Of a stretch of 64,000 nucleotides of DNA, positions 1 through 8,165 are shown in pieces; position 1 is the first letter of the stretch, and every line of letters begins with the position of its first letter. The position numbers were made by a program, and so were the translations under genes. The notes beneath the pieces are model-generated. The model was not told the DNA's origin and did not search any database. It saw nothing but the letters and a program-made list of their open reading frames with translations. The DNA is from Deltaproteobacteria bacterium (GTDB taxonomy: Bacteria > Desulfobacterota > Binatia > Binatales > Binataceae): assembly GCA_021831785.1 (NCBI GenBank), contig JAKBMB010000032.1:1-64000 (forward strand). The letters are read 5' to 3'.

Positions 1-1878
1 CCCGTAAAGCTGCACGCGAAAGCCCAGGGTCCCCTGCGGCGGCAGCGGCTCATCCGGGATTACGCTGATCCCATTCGGCAGCTTCTCTTCCGCGAGCTTG
101 GCGACGGCCCTTTGCGCTTTCCACGCCGCCTCGTAATCGCGATCGATGGGGATGCGATATTGGCGGCCCGCCTTGTCGTCCTTCAGCGTCACGACCGCGA
201 GCAGGCGCGCGCCGCCGACTCTCACAGGCTGAAAGCCTGTGCCACGTTTCCTCTCCTCGAAGATGGTGTCCGCGCCGCCGCGTTGCTCGCGAAGCTCGGC
301 GCGCACGCGATCGGGCGCAAGGACGCGTTCGCAAGCGAGACACGTCGCCTTCGCCCTGGTGACCGTGCCTGCGGCAACCTCCTTTTCGCTCTTCGGTGTG
401 AACACCTCGAAAACAATTTGCGACTGTGAACCAGATTCCCCAGTGGCACAGGCATCTTGCCTGTGACCCTTCACATACAGCCATCGATAATCCTGTTGCG
501 AATCTACCAAGCCCCGCGTCGCCGGGTTAAGACGCACATATTCGAGCTTTTCCTCCCACTCGGTCTCATGACGGATGATGTGATCGAAGCTCTCGTCCTG
601 CCACACAGAGCCACGAGCGCCGGTAAGCTTGCCGATTTGTTTTGCGGAGAAGCTCTTGATGCTGTGCAGAATGGAGGAGAGATCGGAACCGTCGATAATC
701 CGGAACATCATGTGGGCGTGGTCGGGCATCACTACCGCGGCGTCGAGATCAATGCGGTGGTCGTCCCAATGCCGAATCGCTGACATCGCGGCGTCTCGGG
801 CCGCATCGGTCGCCAGGAAGTTTCGGTCGCGGCATCGGAAGGTGACGAAATAGGTTGCCTGAGGCGCCTCGAGGTGGGTGAGATTTCGCGCGCGAGCGGC
901 CAGCTCCGGGGATCTCCAGGGATTCACAGGCTGGAAGCCTGTGCCACTTTCCCGAGTTGTGCTTTGTGGCACAGGCATCCTGCCTATGGTTTCCGACCCA
1001 ACCACTCTGTACCTTAGCGCACGCAATCGGCTTGCCTTTTTGCAGAGCCAGAACGACCGCATTAACGGAATTTCCGCGCCGCAGTTCGGCGACTCGCATC
1101 GCACGGTCCGCTCCCAAAGATACGCAATCGGCGTCGCCCCGTCGGGATCGGGCGGGTAATACTGCGATAGCTCCTTCTCAGCCTGCTTCTTTATCTCCGC
1201 GCCAACCTTGCGCAGCTCATCCGCTAGCGAAATTTGTGGCTCAGGCATCTTGCCTGAGGATTTCCCCACAGGCTGGGAGCCTGTGCCACCATACTTGGGG
1301 ATATCTTCGAGCATCACCTTGAGGATCAGGCAGGCGACCGGATTGAGGTCGCTCGCGAAGGCATCGCATCCGAGCCGGAGCGCTTCGAGCGGGATTGAGC
1401 CGCCGCCGGCGAACGGATCGACGACCAAAGGTGGCTCAGGCATCATGCCTGAGGAATCGCCGTGCGCGGCCTTGACCAGTCCACGTCCGACTTCGAGATA
1501 GCGGGGATTGGCGGCCAGATCCCAATTTGCAAAATCGCCGATGAACCTGAGCAGCGCGTTGCGAAGCTCCAGATCGTGGCTCAGGCGTCCCGCCTGAGTT
1601 TCCGACAGGCTGGAAGCCTGTCCCACTTTTCCCATGATTTGGGGCAACAACCCGCGCGCCTTGTCCTTGAAATCGGCTGGGCACTTCGGATCGCACGGAT
1701 CAGGAAGCAGCAGCGCCAGCAGCATCGCGCGGCACGCGGCCAGGGGCCGGCGCGCCCACCACAGGTGCACTGTGCTCGGGTGTCCGTGCCGGATGGACTT
1801 CTCGCGCGCCGAATGGCGGCTCACCACCGCAATCGGAAAATCCACCTCCGCCAGCCGCTTACAGGACTTGGGAATCAT
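1..1878 (-). CDS. DUF1156 DNA methyltransferase, N-terminal part, carrying in-frame REP and RAYT insertions
   Basis: Translating the minus strand from the ATG at 1878 gives 626 codons without a stop to the window edge, so the 3' end is missing. The N-terminus (AREKSIRHGHPSTVHLWWARRPL) is the DUF1156 signature. DPFAGGGSIP near residues 154-163 is the SAM-binding motif I of a DNA methyltransferase; the catalytic NPPY-type motif would lie off the edge. Family knowledge: these large enzymes modify DNA in phage-defence loci. Residues about 295-478 are not methyltransferase but a RAYT transposase flanked by REPs, after which family-like sequence resumes (FEVFTPKSEKEVAAGTVTRA). Other REP-coded peptides sit near residues 84-101, 142-149, 197-215 and 544-552. 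The start lies 22 bases after the ATPase-nuclease stop. Whether the interrupted protein folds and methylates DNA is unknown. Confidence 0.85.
   Translation of the reverse strand, partial: MIPKSCKRLAEVDFPIAVVSRHSAREKSIRHGHPSTVHLWWARRPLAACRAMLLALLLPDPCDPKCPADFKDKARGLLPQIMGKVGQASSLSETQAGRLSHDLELRNALLRFIGDFANWDLAANPRYLEVGRGLVKAAHGDSSGMMPEPPLVVDPFAGGGSIPLEALRLGCDAFASDLNPVACLILKVMLEDIPKYGGTGSQPVGKSSGKMPEPQISLADELRKVGAEIKKQAEKELSQYYPPDPDGATPIAYLWERTVRCESPNCGAEIPLMRSFWLCKKASRLRALRYRVVGSETIGRMPVPQSTTRESGTGFQPVNPWRSPELAARARNLTHLEAPQATYFVTFRCRDRNFLATDAARDAAMSAIRHWDDHRIDLDAAVVMPDHAHMMFRIIDGSDLSSILHSIKSFSAKQIGKLTGARGSVWQDESFDHIIRHETEWEEKLEYVRLNPATRGLVDSQQDYRWLYVKGHRQDACATGESGSQSQIVFEVFTPKSEKEVAAGTVTRAKATCLACERVLAPDRVRAELREQRGGADTIFEERKRGTGFQPVRVGGARLLAVVTLKDDKAGRQYRIPIDRDYEAAWKAQRAVAKLAEEKLPNGISVIPDEPLPPQGTLGFRVQLYG
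222..246. repeat. REP-like palindrome, single unit
   Basis: One CAGGCTGAAAGCCTG hairpin followed by TGCCAC. It is translated within the methyltransferase frame as TGFQPV. Same family as the other REP units listed. Confidence 0.75.
441..466. repeat. REP-like palindrome at the 3' side of the RAYT domain
   Basis: GTGGCA followed by CAGGCATCTTGCCTG hairpin, read in frame on the minus strand as RQDACAT. It marks the junction where methyltransferase sequence resumes. Confidence 0.75.
925..987. repeat. Paired REP units at the 5' side of the RAYT domain
   Basis: Two inverted units (CAGGCTGGAAGCCTG with TGCCAC, and GTGGCA with CAGGCATCCTGCCT) separated by about 20 bases, the layout of a BIME. Translated in frame as GRMPVP and TGFQPV. 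Confidence 0.75.
1235..1289. repeat. Paired REP units within the methyltransferase frame
   Basis: GTGGCTCAGGCATCTTGCCT followed by CAGGCTGGGAGCCTGTGCCAC-type unit in opposite orientation. Translated as TGSQPV and GKMPEP between IPKYG and the next conserved helix. Confidence 0.75.
1431..1454. repeat. REP-like palindrome, single unit
   Basis: GTGGCTCAGGCATCATGCCT unit, translated as GMMPEP just before the SAM-binding motif (LVVDPFAGGG). Confidence 0.7.
1576..1626. repeat. Paired REP units within the methyltransferase frame
   Basis: GTGGCTCAGGCGTCCCGCCT and CAGGCTGGAAGCCTG units head to head, translated in frame as GQASSLSETQAGRLSH. Confidence 0.75.
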
Positions 1879-1900
1879 GATGAAGTCCCATGGACAACCA

Positions 1901-4036
1901 TTATTTCGAGTGTCTAATCGCGACGTACGAGCGCTCGAAGACATCCAGGCGCTTACTCAGAGTAGCGTCGGTATAGTCGTGTTTCCTGACCGTGCGTAGC
2001 TTTGACACACACCGGCGCACCATCGAAATCGGAAGTGCAAACACCATTCGGTTGTGCTCGTGCCACATCTCTTGAAGCCACGCTCGCTCTCTTTCGGTCA
2101 TTCCCTCGCTCTCGGTCCTATATACTATTAGGCCGAACCGACCGTAGGGGCCGCTTGAATAGCTGAGCATCTGCCGGAAATCGTCGCGACCTAGTTCTAC
2201 ATAGTTCTTGACCTCGACAGTAACTTGACGGGTCTCGTAATCCTCGAATACCCGGCGCCAGAAACCGGTTGGTGCCACGTTCCTCGCCACAATGTCACGT
2301 TGTTGCACGTTCCCAGCATTCGGCTTGAATTGGATGTTCGCGAGCTTTCCCGCAAAGAGCATCTTGACAGCGCGGAGCACCCAGTCTTCGAATGCTGAGT
2401 AACCGGCCTGGCCAATTTCAATTTTGGGCAGCTCCTCTAATACTTGGCCAAGACGCTTGGTTCGAACGTCCTGGACATGAGCGACGCGTTTAGCCGATTC
2501 CGGAAGTACACCGGGTTCTTCAGCTTCGTCATCCGCTTCGATTACGATGCTCTCGCGGCCGACCGCGACTTCTGCGTTGAGGGCACGCCAGTAACATGGA
2601 TGAACCGCCACATTCCTCTGCTCTTCGATGGTCAATAAGTTTGCGGACGCTCCGTCGTGACAAAAGTGGTAATGGTCACTTGCAGCATCCTTCAGTCCGA
2701 GAAACCCCACACTGTAAAGCGCCAGAAAAGCTTCCTGCGCCGAACCAAAAAGCGCAAAGTCAGCAGCGACAGGTGACTCATATCGCTCCGTTTTGATCGC
2801 GCCCTCTAGCAAAGCAATAACTTCGCCATAGCTGTTGAAAGCAGACTGATTGTCGAAGACACGAACGAAGAGTCTTAGACCTGGAAAAACGGTGTCGTAC
2901 TCCTTGAGCAGATCGTCCAACCGCTCGGCCGAAATGCCTCTGCTGGACGAAAGAACATCTTCATCGATAATCTGGCGCCGGCCTTGTCGCACAGCCAGCA
3001 CGTACGCGCTGTTTAGAAGCACCAGCAAGTCACGGGGTCGATATAGGGTGTGTCTCAGACAGAGTTCAAAGCCCTCTCGATCCTGCAAGCCTCGCTCCGC
3101 GAAGCGATTCCAGACCTTGAGATCGCTTTCAACCCGGCCGAGGTCGAAAGTAGCACGGAGTCTGTTGGCAATGAGATGGAGCAAGGAATGCTCGTCCCAA
3201 TTGAGTCGAAGCGAGTTTCCTTCTATGTGCCTCGAAAAATCGCGATCGAAATGTGCCAGGGCTCTGAACATATTGTCCCGGACGAAGAGAATGCCATGGA
3301 TTCCGACTTTCGAATCGGCAAAGTCTGTTACCGCCGCGGCTAGTCCGCCCAATATGGCGGTTGCAACTTGATCAGGAACCCAGCCTTCGTCGAGGCCATC
3401 CCAGAGAACAACGCCCGATCGGCCAATTGCGGTCAACATCGCTCGAACGTTGGCCTCTAACCAATTGACTCGCAGTTCCGTCGCGATCTTCCCCGGTATC
3501 TCAGTCAATGAATCGGCGCCACGTCTGAACTGGTTTAGTATCGCGGCGCACCGTTGGGCACCGGCAGGAGCCGATAGTAGCGTGTGTGCGTCTTTGTAGG
3601 TTTGGATATATGCATGCTCGGAAAGTCTCGGTAGCTTATAGTGATGGGTCGCTTCATACACAGCGAGCAGTATGTCGATTTTCCAAGCAAGTCGCAGAAT
3701 CGCGCGGCCCGAACGATAATCCGCACGTATCTCGTGTAGGGCTGTCTGTAACGCAAGCGTCTCGTGCTCCTTTGGGGTGGATGCGACGAGGACCGTGTTG
3801 TGGTTCTTTGAAAAGAAGTCGGTTGTCTTCTGAAACAGAGCGCTTTTGCCGGTACCCCTTCGACCTACAACATGATTGAAATCGCGTGTGTAGGCGAGCG
3901 CGCGATAGTCGGCGGTTTCAACAAACGCTTTGGCCAACATCTTGGAATCCGCCTCTGCGCGCCCAGAACCAAGAACGTTACCTACAAGGTCTGTAGACCC
4001 TGCGTCCTTCGCAAATCGCCCGACTATCTGCGCCAT
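1901..4036 (-). CDS. P-loop ATPase (Sll1717-like) fused to a PD-(D/E)XK-like nuclease domain
   Basis: The 711-residue protein has a Walker A motif VVGRRGTGKSA (residues about 57-66) and a Walker B-like VVLWDGLDEGW near residues 215-225, followed by an AAA/STAND-type helical region. The last roughly 150 residues look like a restriction-endonuclease fold: FEDWVLRAVKMLF, then RDIVARN (Asp about 581) and VTVEVKNYVE (Glu/Lys about 608-610), fitting the D...ExK active site. It is probably a DNA-acting ATPase-nuclease working with the helicase and methyltransferase on either side. The gene looks AT-richer than its neighbours, suggesting separate acquisition. Family assignment rests on motifs only. 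Confidence 0.75.
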   Translation of the reverse strand: MAQIVGRFAKDAGSTDLVGNVLGSGRAEADSKMLAKAFVETADYRALAYTRDFNHVVGRRGTGKSALFQKTTDFFSKNHNTVLVASTPKEHETLALQTALHEIRADYRSGRAILRLAWKIDILLAVYEATHHYKLPRLSEHAYIQTYKDAHTLLSAPAGAQRCAAILNQFRRGADSLTEIPGKIATELRVNWLEANVRAMLTAIGRSGVVLWDGLDEGWVPDQVATAILGGLAAAVTDFADSKVGIHGILFVRDNMFRALAHFDRDFSRHIEGNSLRLNWDEHSLLHLIANRLRATFDLGRVESDLKVWNRFAERGLQDREGFELCLRHTLYRPRDLLVLLNSAYVLAVRQGRRQIIDEDVLSSSRGISAERLDDLLKEYDTVFPGLRLFVRVFDNQSAFNSYGEVIALLEGAIKTERYESPVAADFALFGSAQEAFLALYSVGFLGLKDAASDHYHFCHDGASANLLTIEEQRNVAVHPCYWRALNAEVAVGRESIVIEADDEAEEPGVLPESAKRVAHVQDVRTKRLGQVLEELPKIEIGQAGYSAFEDWVLRAVKMLFAGKLANIQFKPNAGNVQQRDIVARNVAPTGFWRRVFEDYETRQVTVEVKNYVELGRDDFRQMLSYSSGPYGRFGLIVYRTESEGMTERERAWLQEMWHEHNRMVFALPISMVRRCVSKLRTVRKHDYTDATLSKRLDVFERSYVAIRHSK

Positions 4037-4061
4037 AGGTGGACCTGATGATAAGTTCAGT

Positions 4062-4240
4062 TCATCCGCAGGAGGAAAGCGCTCTAACGGAGATCGCGTA
4101 ATGGTCGATCTTCTGGATTTCGTTCCATTGCAACTGGGCAGGGTCGGTAATTCGCATGAGCTTCGGACCCTCCGGGCGTTTGCAGCACGTCACCACATAT
4201 AGCCAATAGCAATCCCGCCGATCCTCGGCCTTATCCTGCA
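4062..4240 (-). pseudogene. Second copy of the helicase 3' end (remnant)
   Basis: After the hicB stop, the minus strand encodes AEDRRDCYWLYVV...GPKLMRITDPAQL...KIDHYA and a stop. This matches the last 55 residues of the helicase at 42 of 55 positions by my count. There is no start codon of its own in a sensible place: the open frame only reaches upstream by running out of frame through hicB. It is a leftover helicase tail, so HicAB lies between two helicase ends. Confidence 0.8.
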
Positions 4241-4248
4241 GGGCGCCT

Positions 4249-4455
4249 TCACGCCTCCACATACTCGCAGACGGCCGACGGTTGGGGAATTTGCGCGCCA
4301 TCCTGGCGCATGCCTTCGAGGTGGAAGCGAATCGCCCCTTTTATTTCGCGCTCGACTTCCTCGACCGTCGCGCCCGTGGCGACGCATCCGGGCAGATCCG
4401 GCACATAAGCCGAATAGTTGCTGTCGGCCTTTTCGATCACGACTGCGTAGCGCAT
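4249..4455 (-). CDS. hicB: HicB-type antitoxin
   Basis: This 68-residue protein has the HicB fold signature: MRYAVVIEKADSNYSAYVPDLPGC followed by ATVEEVEREIKGAIRFHLEGMR. Known role: it binds and blocks the HicA RNase. It lacks the C-terminal DNA-binding domain found in longer HicB proteins, so autoregulation by this protein alone is doubtful. It starts one base after the hicA stop, so the two are co-translated. Confidence 0.9.
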   Translation of the reverse strand: MRYAVVIEKADSNYSAYVPDLPGCVATGATVEEVEREIKGAIRFHLEGMRQDGAQIPQPSAVCEYVEA

Positions 4456-4456
4456 G

Positions 4457-4651
4457 TTATTGTCCTCGCTTGATTTGAGCCTGCTTGAAGATACTGTTCA
4501 GCGTGCCGGGAGCGAGGTCGTCGGACGGCTTGCCGGCGACCGTTACGCGTCCGGGCTTGGTCGGATGCTTGAATTGCCGATGACTGCCGCGCGTCGCTAT
4601 GAGATACCAGCCGTCTGTTTCAAGCGTAGCAAGAACCTCACGTACTTTCAT
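4457..4651 (-). CDS. hicA: HicA-type mRNA interferase toxin
   Basis: The 64-residue sequence MKVREVLATLETDGWYLIAT-RGSHRQFKHP...GTLNSIFKQA is a full HicA double-stranded-RNA-binding-like fold with the catalytic histidine in GSHRQF. The start ATG overlaps the helicase stop as ATGA (4648-4651), so the toxin is coupled to the helicase. This order (toxin first, antitoxin second) is normal for hicAB. In this setting it may guard the defence cassette; that is inference. Confidence 0.9.
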   Translation of the reverse strand: MKVREVLATLETDGWYLIATRGSHRQFKHPTKPGRVTVAGKPSDDLAPGTLNSIFKQAQIKRGQ

Positions 4652-7600
4652 TCAGCACCGCCAAGTGCCGCGACCTTGAGGGCGTAGTGATCGATCTTCC
4701 GAATCTGGTCCCATTCCAATTGTGCAGGGTCGGTAATTCGCATTAGCTTCGGACCCTCCGGGTGCTTGCAGCGCGTGACCACGTAAAGCCAGTAGCAGTC
4801 GCGGCGGTCCTCGGCGGTGCGCTTCTCGTTTGGTGTCAGCGCCACAGTCCCGTCGGCGCCAGCGATCCCTTTGATCTCGATGAGGCGCAACTCGCCGGAG
4901 CGGGAGTCGAGGCTGGTGATGTCGTAGCCCAAATTCTTCTCGTGAATATCGGTGACCGTCCGCCCTTGAGCCTCTTCATACTCGATCGCGGTCCGCATCG
5001 CGATGGCTTCGGTCTCGGGGTCCGGATGCAGGTTGCGGATTTCGGGCTGGTCGCGGTCGGGGTGAGGCAAGACCAGGGCGCTGGCGATCCTTTCGACGCC
5101 CTGAAGCGTGAGTGAGCGCTGGCGTTCCAACTCCTGGCGGCGCCGCTCCCGGCGAGCCATCAGCGCGGCGTGGCGGTCCTCGGCCTGCTTGAGATTTCCG
5201 GGGGCTCCCTCGACGCCGCGGTCAACATCCTCGGCAAGGCGGCCGATAAGCTGGTCCTCTTTTTCCAGAAGGGCGGTGAGCGAAAGCTCGACGTGCCGCG
5301 CGATACGCTCGATTTCCGCGACGCGCTCGGCCCGGATTTCCTCGAGGAAGGGTGTCAGTGCGCGATCGTTGAGCCATCCGCGCGGCTCCGGCGCCTGCGC
5401 GACGGCAGGCAGGTCTTGTGGCACGGGCGCGGCGGTCAGATTTCCGAGCGCGTTCTGATCGCGGAGTTGCGTACTCCCGGAGTCGTCGATTTCGACGGCG
5501 AACATCCGCTCGTGAATGATGTCGCCGAGTCCATCGACGACGCGCGCGCGGTAGAAGTCTAGACGCACTGGCGTCGTCACGTCCAGAGAATAAAAGCAGG
5601 CGCCATCGGCGAGCGATGGTCGCGCTTCGGCCAGTGTATGCCTGCGCAGCGCCTCGAAAAGAGGATGGCCCGGAGTGACCCATTCGAGGTTGTGCTTCTC
5701 GGCGGTCTCGCGCTCCGTCGAGAAACGGGGGTAACGGTTGGCCAGCGGTTGCAGCCTCCAGTCGGGGTCGCTTTCGTAGCGATGAAGGACCGGAGGCGTT
5801 GCAGCGGGATCGAAAGTGTGGGGGAGCGACGCGAGCGGCTTTAGCGCCAGCGGGACGAACGGCGCGGTTTCGCGGACGAAGCGGGCGATAGTTTCCGGGA
5901 CGACACGGCGTTCCTGCGCGAGGGCGCGCCGCTCCACGAGCATCCGCAAATTGAGTCGTTTGGACGCCAGCCCCTCCAGCGCATTCTCGCAGATAGCGCG
6001 GAAGTGATCCTCGCTGACGTCGCGGAGCAGGCGGTCTTCCAGATCGTCCGCCGTGAGATTGCCGGCGTAATATTCCCGAAGGACTCTTTCGATGTGAGCG
6101 GCGGGCAGTATTTCACCAACCACGTTGAAGACCGCGTCGTTGTCGAGCGCCTTGCGGATCTCGTCGAGCTTTTCAAGCAGCTTGTCCAGGATGCGCCCTT
6201 CCACGGTGTTGGTGGCAACAAAGTTGAAGATCAAACAGTCAGACGTCTGGCCGTAGCGGTGGATTCGGCCCATCCGCTGCTCGAGGCGATTGGGGTTCCA
6301 CGGAATATCGTAATTGAAGAGGATGTGGCAGCACTGAAGGTTGATGCCCTCGCCGGCGGCCTCGGTGGCGACGAGTATCTGGATAGCGCCTTCGCGGAAT
6401 TGCTGCTCGGTGTAAAGTCGCGTGCCCTTTTCGTCGCGCGAACCGGGGCGCATCCCCCCGTGGATGAATCCAACCTTGAAACCCCACGTCGTGAGTTTTT
6501 CGACGAGATAGTCGAGCGTGTCCTTGAACTCAGTGAAGATGAGCAACCGCTCGGTGGGATTGTCGAAGAAGCCCTGCTCGCGGAGCACGGTGCGAAGCTT
6601 TGCGAGTTTCGCTTCCGCCTCAGCTTCCTCCAAGTTCCTGGCCTGCTCGGCGAGTTGTTCGAGCCGCGCGATTTCCTCGCGGACCTGAGCCGGGTTCTGA
6701 GCCACTGTGATCGCGGCCAGGACGCCTTCCAGCCGCTCGCGCTCCGCTTCTTCCATTTCCTCGAGCTCTTCCTCGGTCGGAAGATCGCGCGGCGCGGTGA
6801 GCGCGATCTCCTGGGCGCGCTTGAGATTCTCCATCAGACGGCGCGCACGGTTCTCCAGCGAATGGCGGATCGCGTAGGCGCTGGACGCAAGCCGCCGTTG
6901 ATACAGCGCCATCAGGAAGCCGACGGCGCGGGCGCGCGGATCGTCACCCTTCGCAGCCGCCTTGCGCGACTGTTCCTTCACGAACGCCGTCACATCGCGG
7001 TACAGGCGCAACTCTTCATTGTCGATCGTGAAATCTGCGGTCCGCGTGTCGCGCTTGGTGAAGAGCTTGCGCGCCTTCCACGAGCCGTCTGGCTGGCGCT
7101 CCGGAAAATAGACCATCGCTTCTTTGGTTCGGCGCAGGTAGAAAGGCGCTGAGCGCTGCACGATTGCTTGCCGGATCGACTTCACGTCGGCGTAGGCGTC
7201 CTCGTCGAGAAGCTGAAGGAAGAGACTGAAATTTCCGGGATCGCCCTTATGCGGCGTCGCGGTGAGCATCAACAGATGGTCGCAATGGTCGCGGAGCAAT
7301 TCGCCGAGCGCGTAGCGCGCCGTCTTCCGGGCCGGGGGCGACCATGACATTCGATGGGCTTCATCAACGATCACCACGTCCCAGTGAACCTGCTGAAGGC
7401 CGGGCAGGATCGTGTCGCGCTTCGCCAGGTCCAGCGATGTGATGACCTGCCGATTCTGCAGCCACTGGTTGATACCGAACTGCTCGCGGATCGCATCGCC
7501 CTTCAGCACGATGAACTGCTCGTCGAATTTCTCGCGTAGCTCTCGTTGCCATTGGAACGTCAGATTCGCAGGACAGACGATCAGCGTGCGCTGACCCAAA

Positions 7601-8049
7601 CCGCGCAGCTTCAGCTCGCGCAGCAGCAGCCCAGCCATAATGGTCTTGCCCGCCCCAGCATCGTCGGCGAGCAGGAACCGAACCCGCGCAAGCTTCAGAA
7701 GATAGTCGTAGACCGCTTCGAGCTGATGCGGCAGAGGATCGACGCGGGAAATCGAGAGGCCGAAGTAGGGATCGAACTCGTAGGCGATGCCGAGCGAGTG
7801 CGCCTGGATACCGAGCCGGAGCAGCTCGCAGTCGCCGGCGTACGAGCATCCCGCTCGTGCCACTTTGAGGCTCTGGATTTCAGCGCGGCTTAGCGGAACG
7901 CTTCGAAAGATGTTGGTCTGGATTCCAACCAACCCCAGCTCCCACGTGTCCGAATTGACCGGAGCAACGGTCACCACCCGCATCGGCTCGCTGAAGAGCG
8001 AACCCGACAGCACTTCGCCCGCGGCTATCGGCTGGTTATCGCTCGACAA
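4648..8049 (-). CDS. SNF2/DEAH superfamily 2 helicase with DUF3883-like C-terminus
   Basis: The 1133-residue protein contains a Q-like motif (PHQLEAV), Walker A DDAGAGKTIMAG (residues about 129-140), DEAH box VVIVDEAHRMSW (about 225-236), a LTATPHKG motif III, and C-terminal helicase motifs FTEFKDTLDYL, ATEAAGEGINL and QRMGRIHRYGQ. The end (LGYDITSL, then ELRLIEIKG) resembles DUF3883, a PD-(D/E)XK-like domain. Relatives occur in DISARM-type and related defence loci (DrmD-like); this exact subfamily cannot be fixed by eye. It is the first gene of the minus-strand cassette and overlaps hicA by four bases. Confidence 0.88.
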   Translation of the reverse strand: MSSDNQPIAAGEVLSGSLFSEPMRVVTVAPVNSDTWELGLVGIQTNIFRSVPLSRAEIQSLKVARAGCSYAGDCELLRLGIQAHSLGIAYEFDPYFGLSISRVDPLPHQLEAVYDYLLKLARVRFLLADDAGAGKTIMAGLLLRELKLRGLGQRTLIVCPANLTFQWQRELREKFDEQFIVLKGDAIREQFGINQWLQNRQVITSLDLAKRDTILPGLQQVHWDVVIVDEAHRMSWSPPARKTARYALGELLRDHCDHLLMLTATPHKGDPGNFSLFLQLLDEDAYADVKSIRQAIVQRSAPFYLRRTKEAMVYFPERQPDGSWKARKLFTKRDTRTADFTIDNEELRLYRDVTAFVKEQSRKAAAKGDDPRARAVGFLMALYQRRLASSAYAIRHSLENRARRLMENLKRAQEIALTAPRDLPTEEELEEMEEAERERLEGVLAAITVAQNPAQVREEIARLEQLAEQARNLEEAEAEAKLAKLRTVLREQGFFDNPTERLLIFTEFKDTLDYLVEKLTTWGFKVGFIHGGMRPGSRDEKGTRLYTEQQFREGAIQILVATEAAGEGINLQCCHILFNYDIPWNPNRLEQRMGRIHRYGQTSDCLIFNFVATNTVEGRILDKLLEKLDEIRKALDNDAVFNVVGEILPAAHIERVLREYYAGNLTADDLEDRLLRDVSEDHFRAICENALEGLASKRLNLRMLVERRALAQERRVVPETIARFVRETAPFVPLALKPLASLPHTFDPAATPPVLHRYESDPDWRLQPLANRYPRFSTERETAEKHNLEWVTPGHPLFEALRRHTLAEARPSLADGACFYSLDVTTPVRLDFYRARVVDGLGDIIHERMFAVEIDDSGSTQLRDQNALGNLTAAPVPQDLPAVAQAPEPRGWLNDRALTPFLEEIRAERVAEIERIARHVELSLTALLEKEDQLIGRLAEDVDRGVEGAPGNLKQAEDRHAALMARRERRRQELERQRSLTLQGVERIASALVLPHPDRDQPEIRNLHPDPETEAIAMRTAIEYEEAQGRTVTDIHEKNLGYDITSLDSRSGELRLIEIKGIAGADGTVALTPNEKRTAEDRRDCYWLYVVTRCKHPEGPKLMRITDPAQLEWDQIRKIDHYALKVAALGGAE

Positions 8050-8165
8050 GGCCCCGCCTCGCTTAACACCGTGAATCTAGCACAATTATCCATTTAGGTC
8101 GCTTCTCTAACCGCATCGGGCCGTTAAACGTGGACTGACCAACTCTCGTTAGTGGACCTGCGCTT

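Larger units (their letters stand above)
436..992 (-). mobile_element. REP-associated tyrosine transposase (RAYT) domain inserted in frame
   Basis: In the same frame as the surrounding methyltransferase, the minus strand encodes THLEAPQATYFVTFR, then VVMPDHAHMM (the HUH metal-binding motif, codons at about 709-735). ILHSIKSFSAKQ, VWQDESFDHIIR and EYVRLNPATRGLV follow, the last probably carrying the catalytic tyrosine (codon 538-540). This is the order seen in TnpA-REP/RAYT proteins of the Y1 HUH superfamily, at about the normal domain length. REP palindromes flank it at 925-987 and 441-466, the expected substrates of such an enzyme. It has no stop of its own. The exact edges are estimated from where methyltransferase homology stops and resumes. 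Confidence 0.85.

Noticed and set aside
222-1626. CRISPR array
   Set aside because: The repeats are palindromic, of unequal spacing and lie within a coding frame; no constant spacer length or cas genes.
6004-7152. Long plus-strand open frame (382 codons)
   Set aside because: It is antisense to the helicase gene, whose motifs are complete; a shadow caused by high GC.
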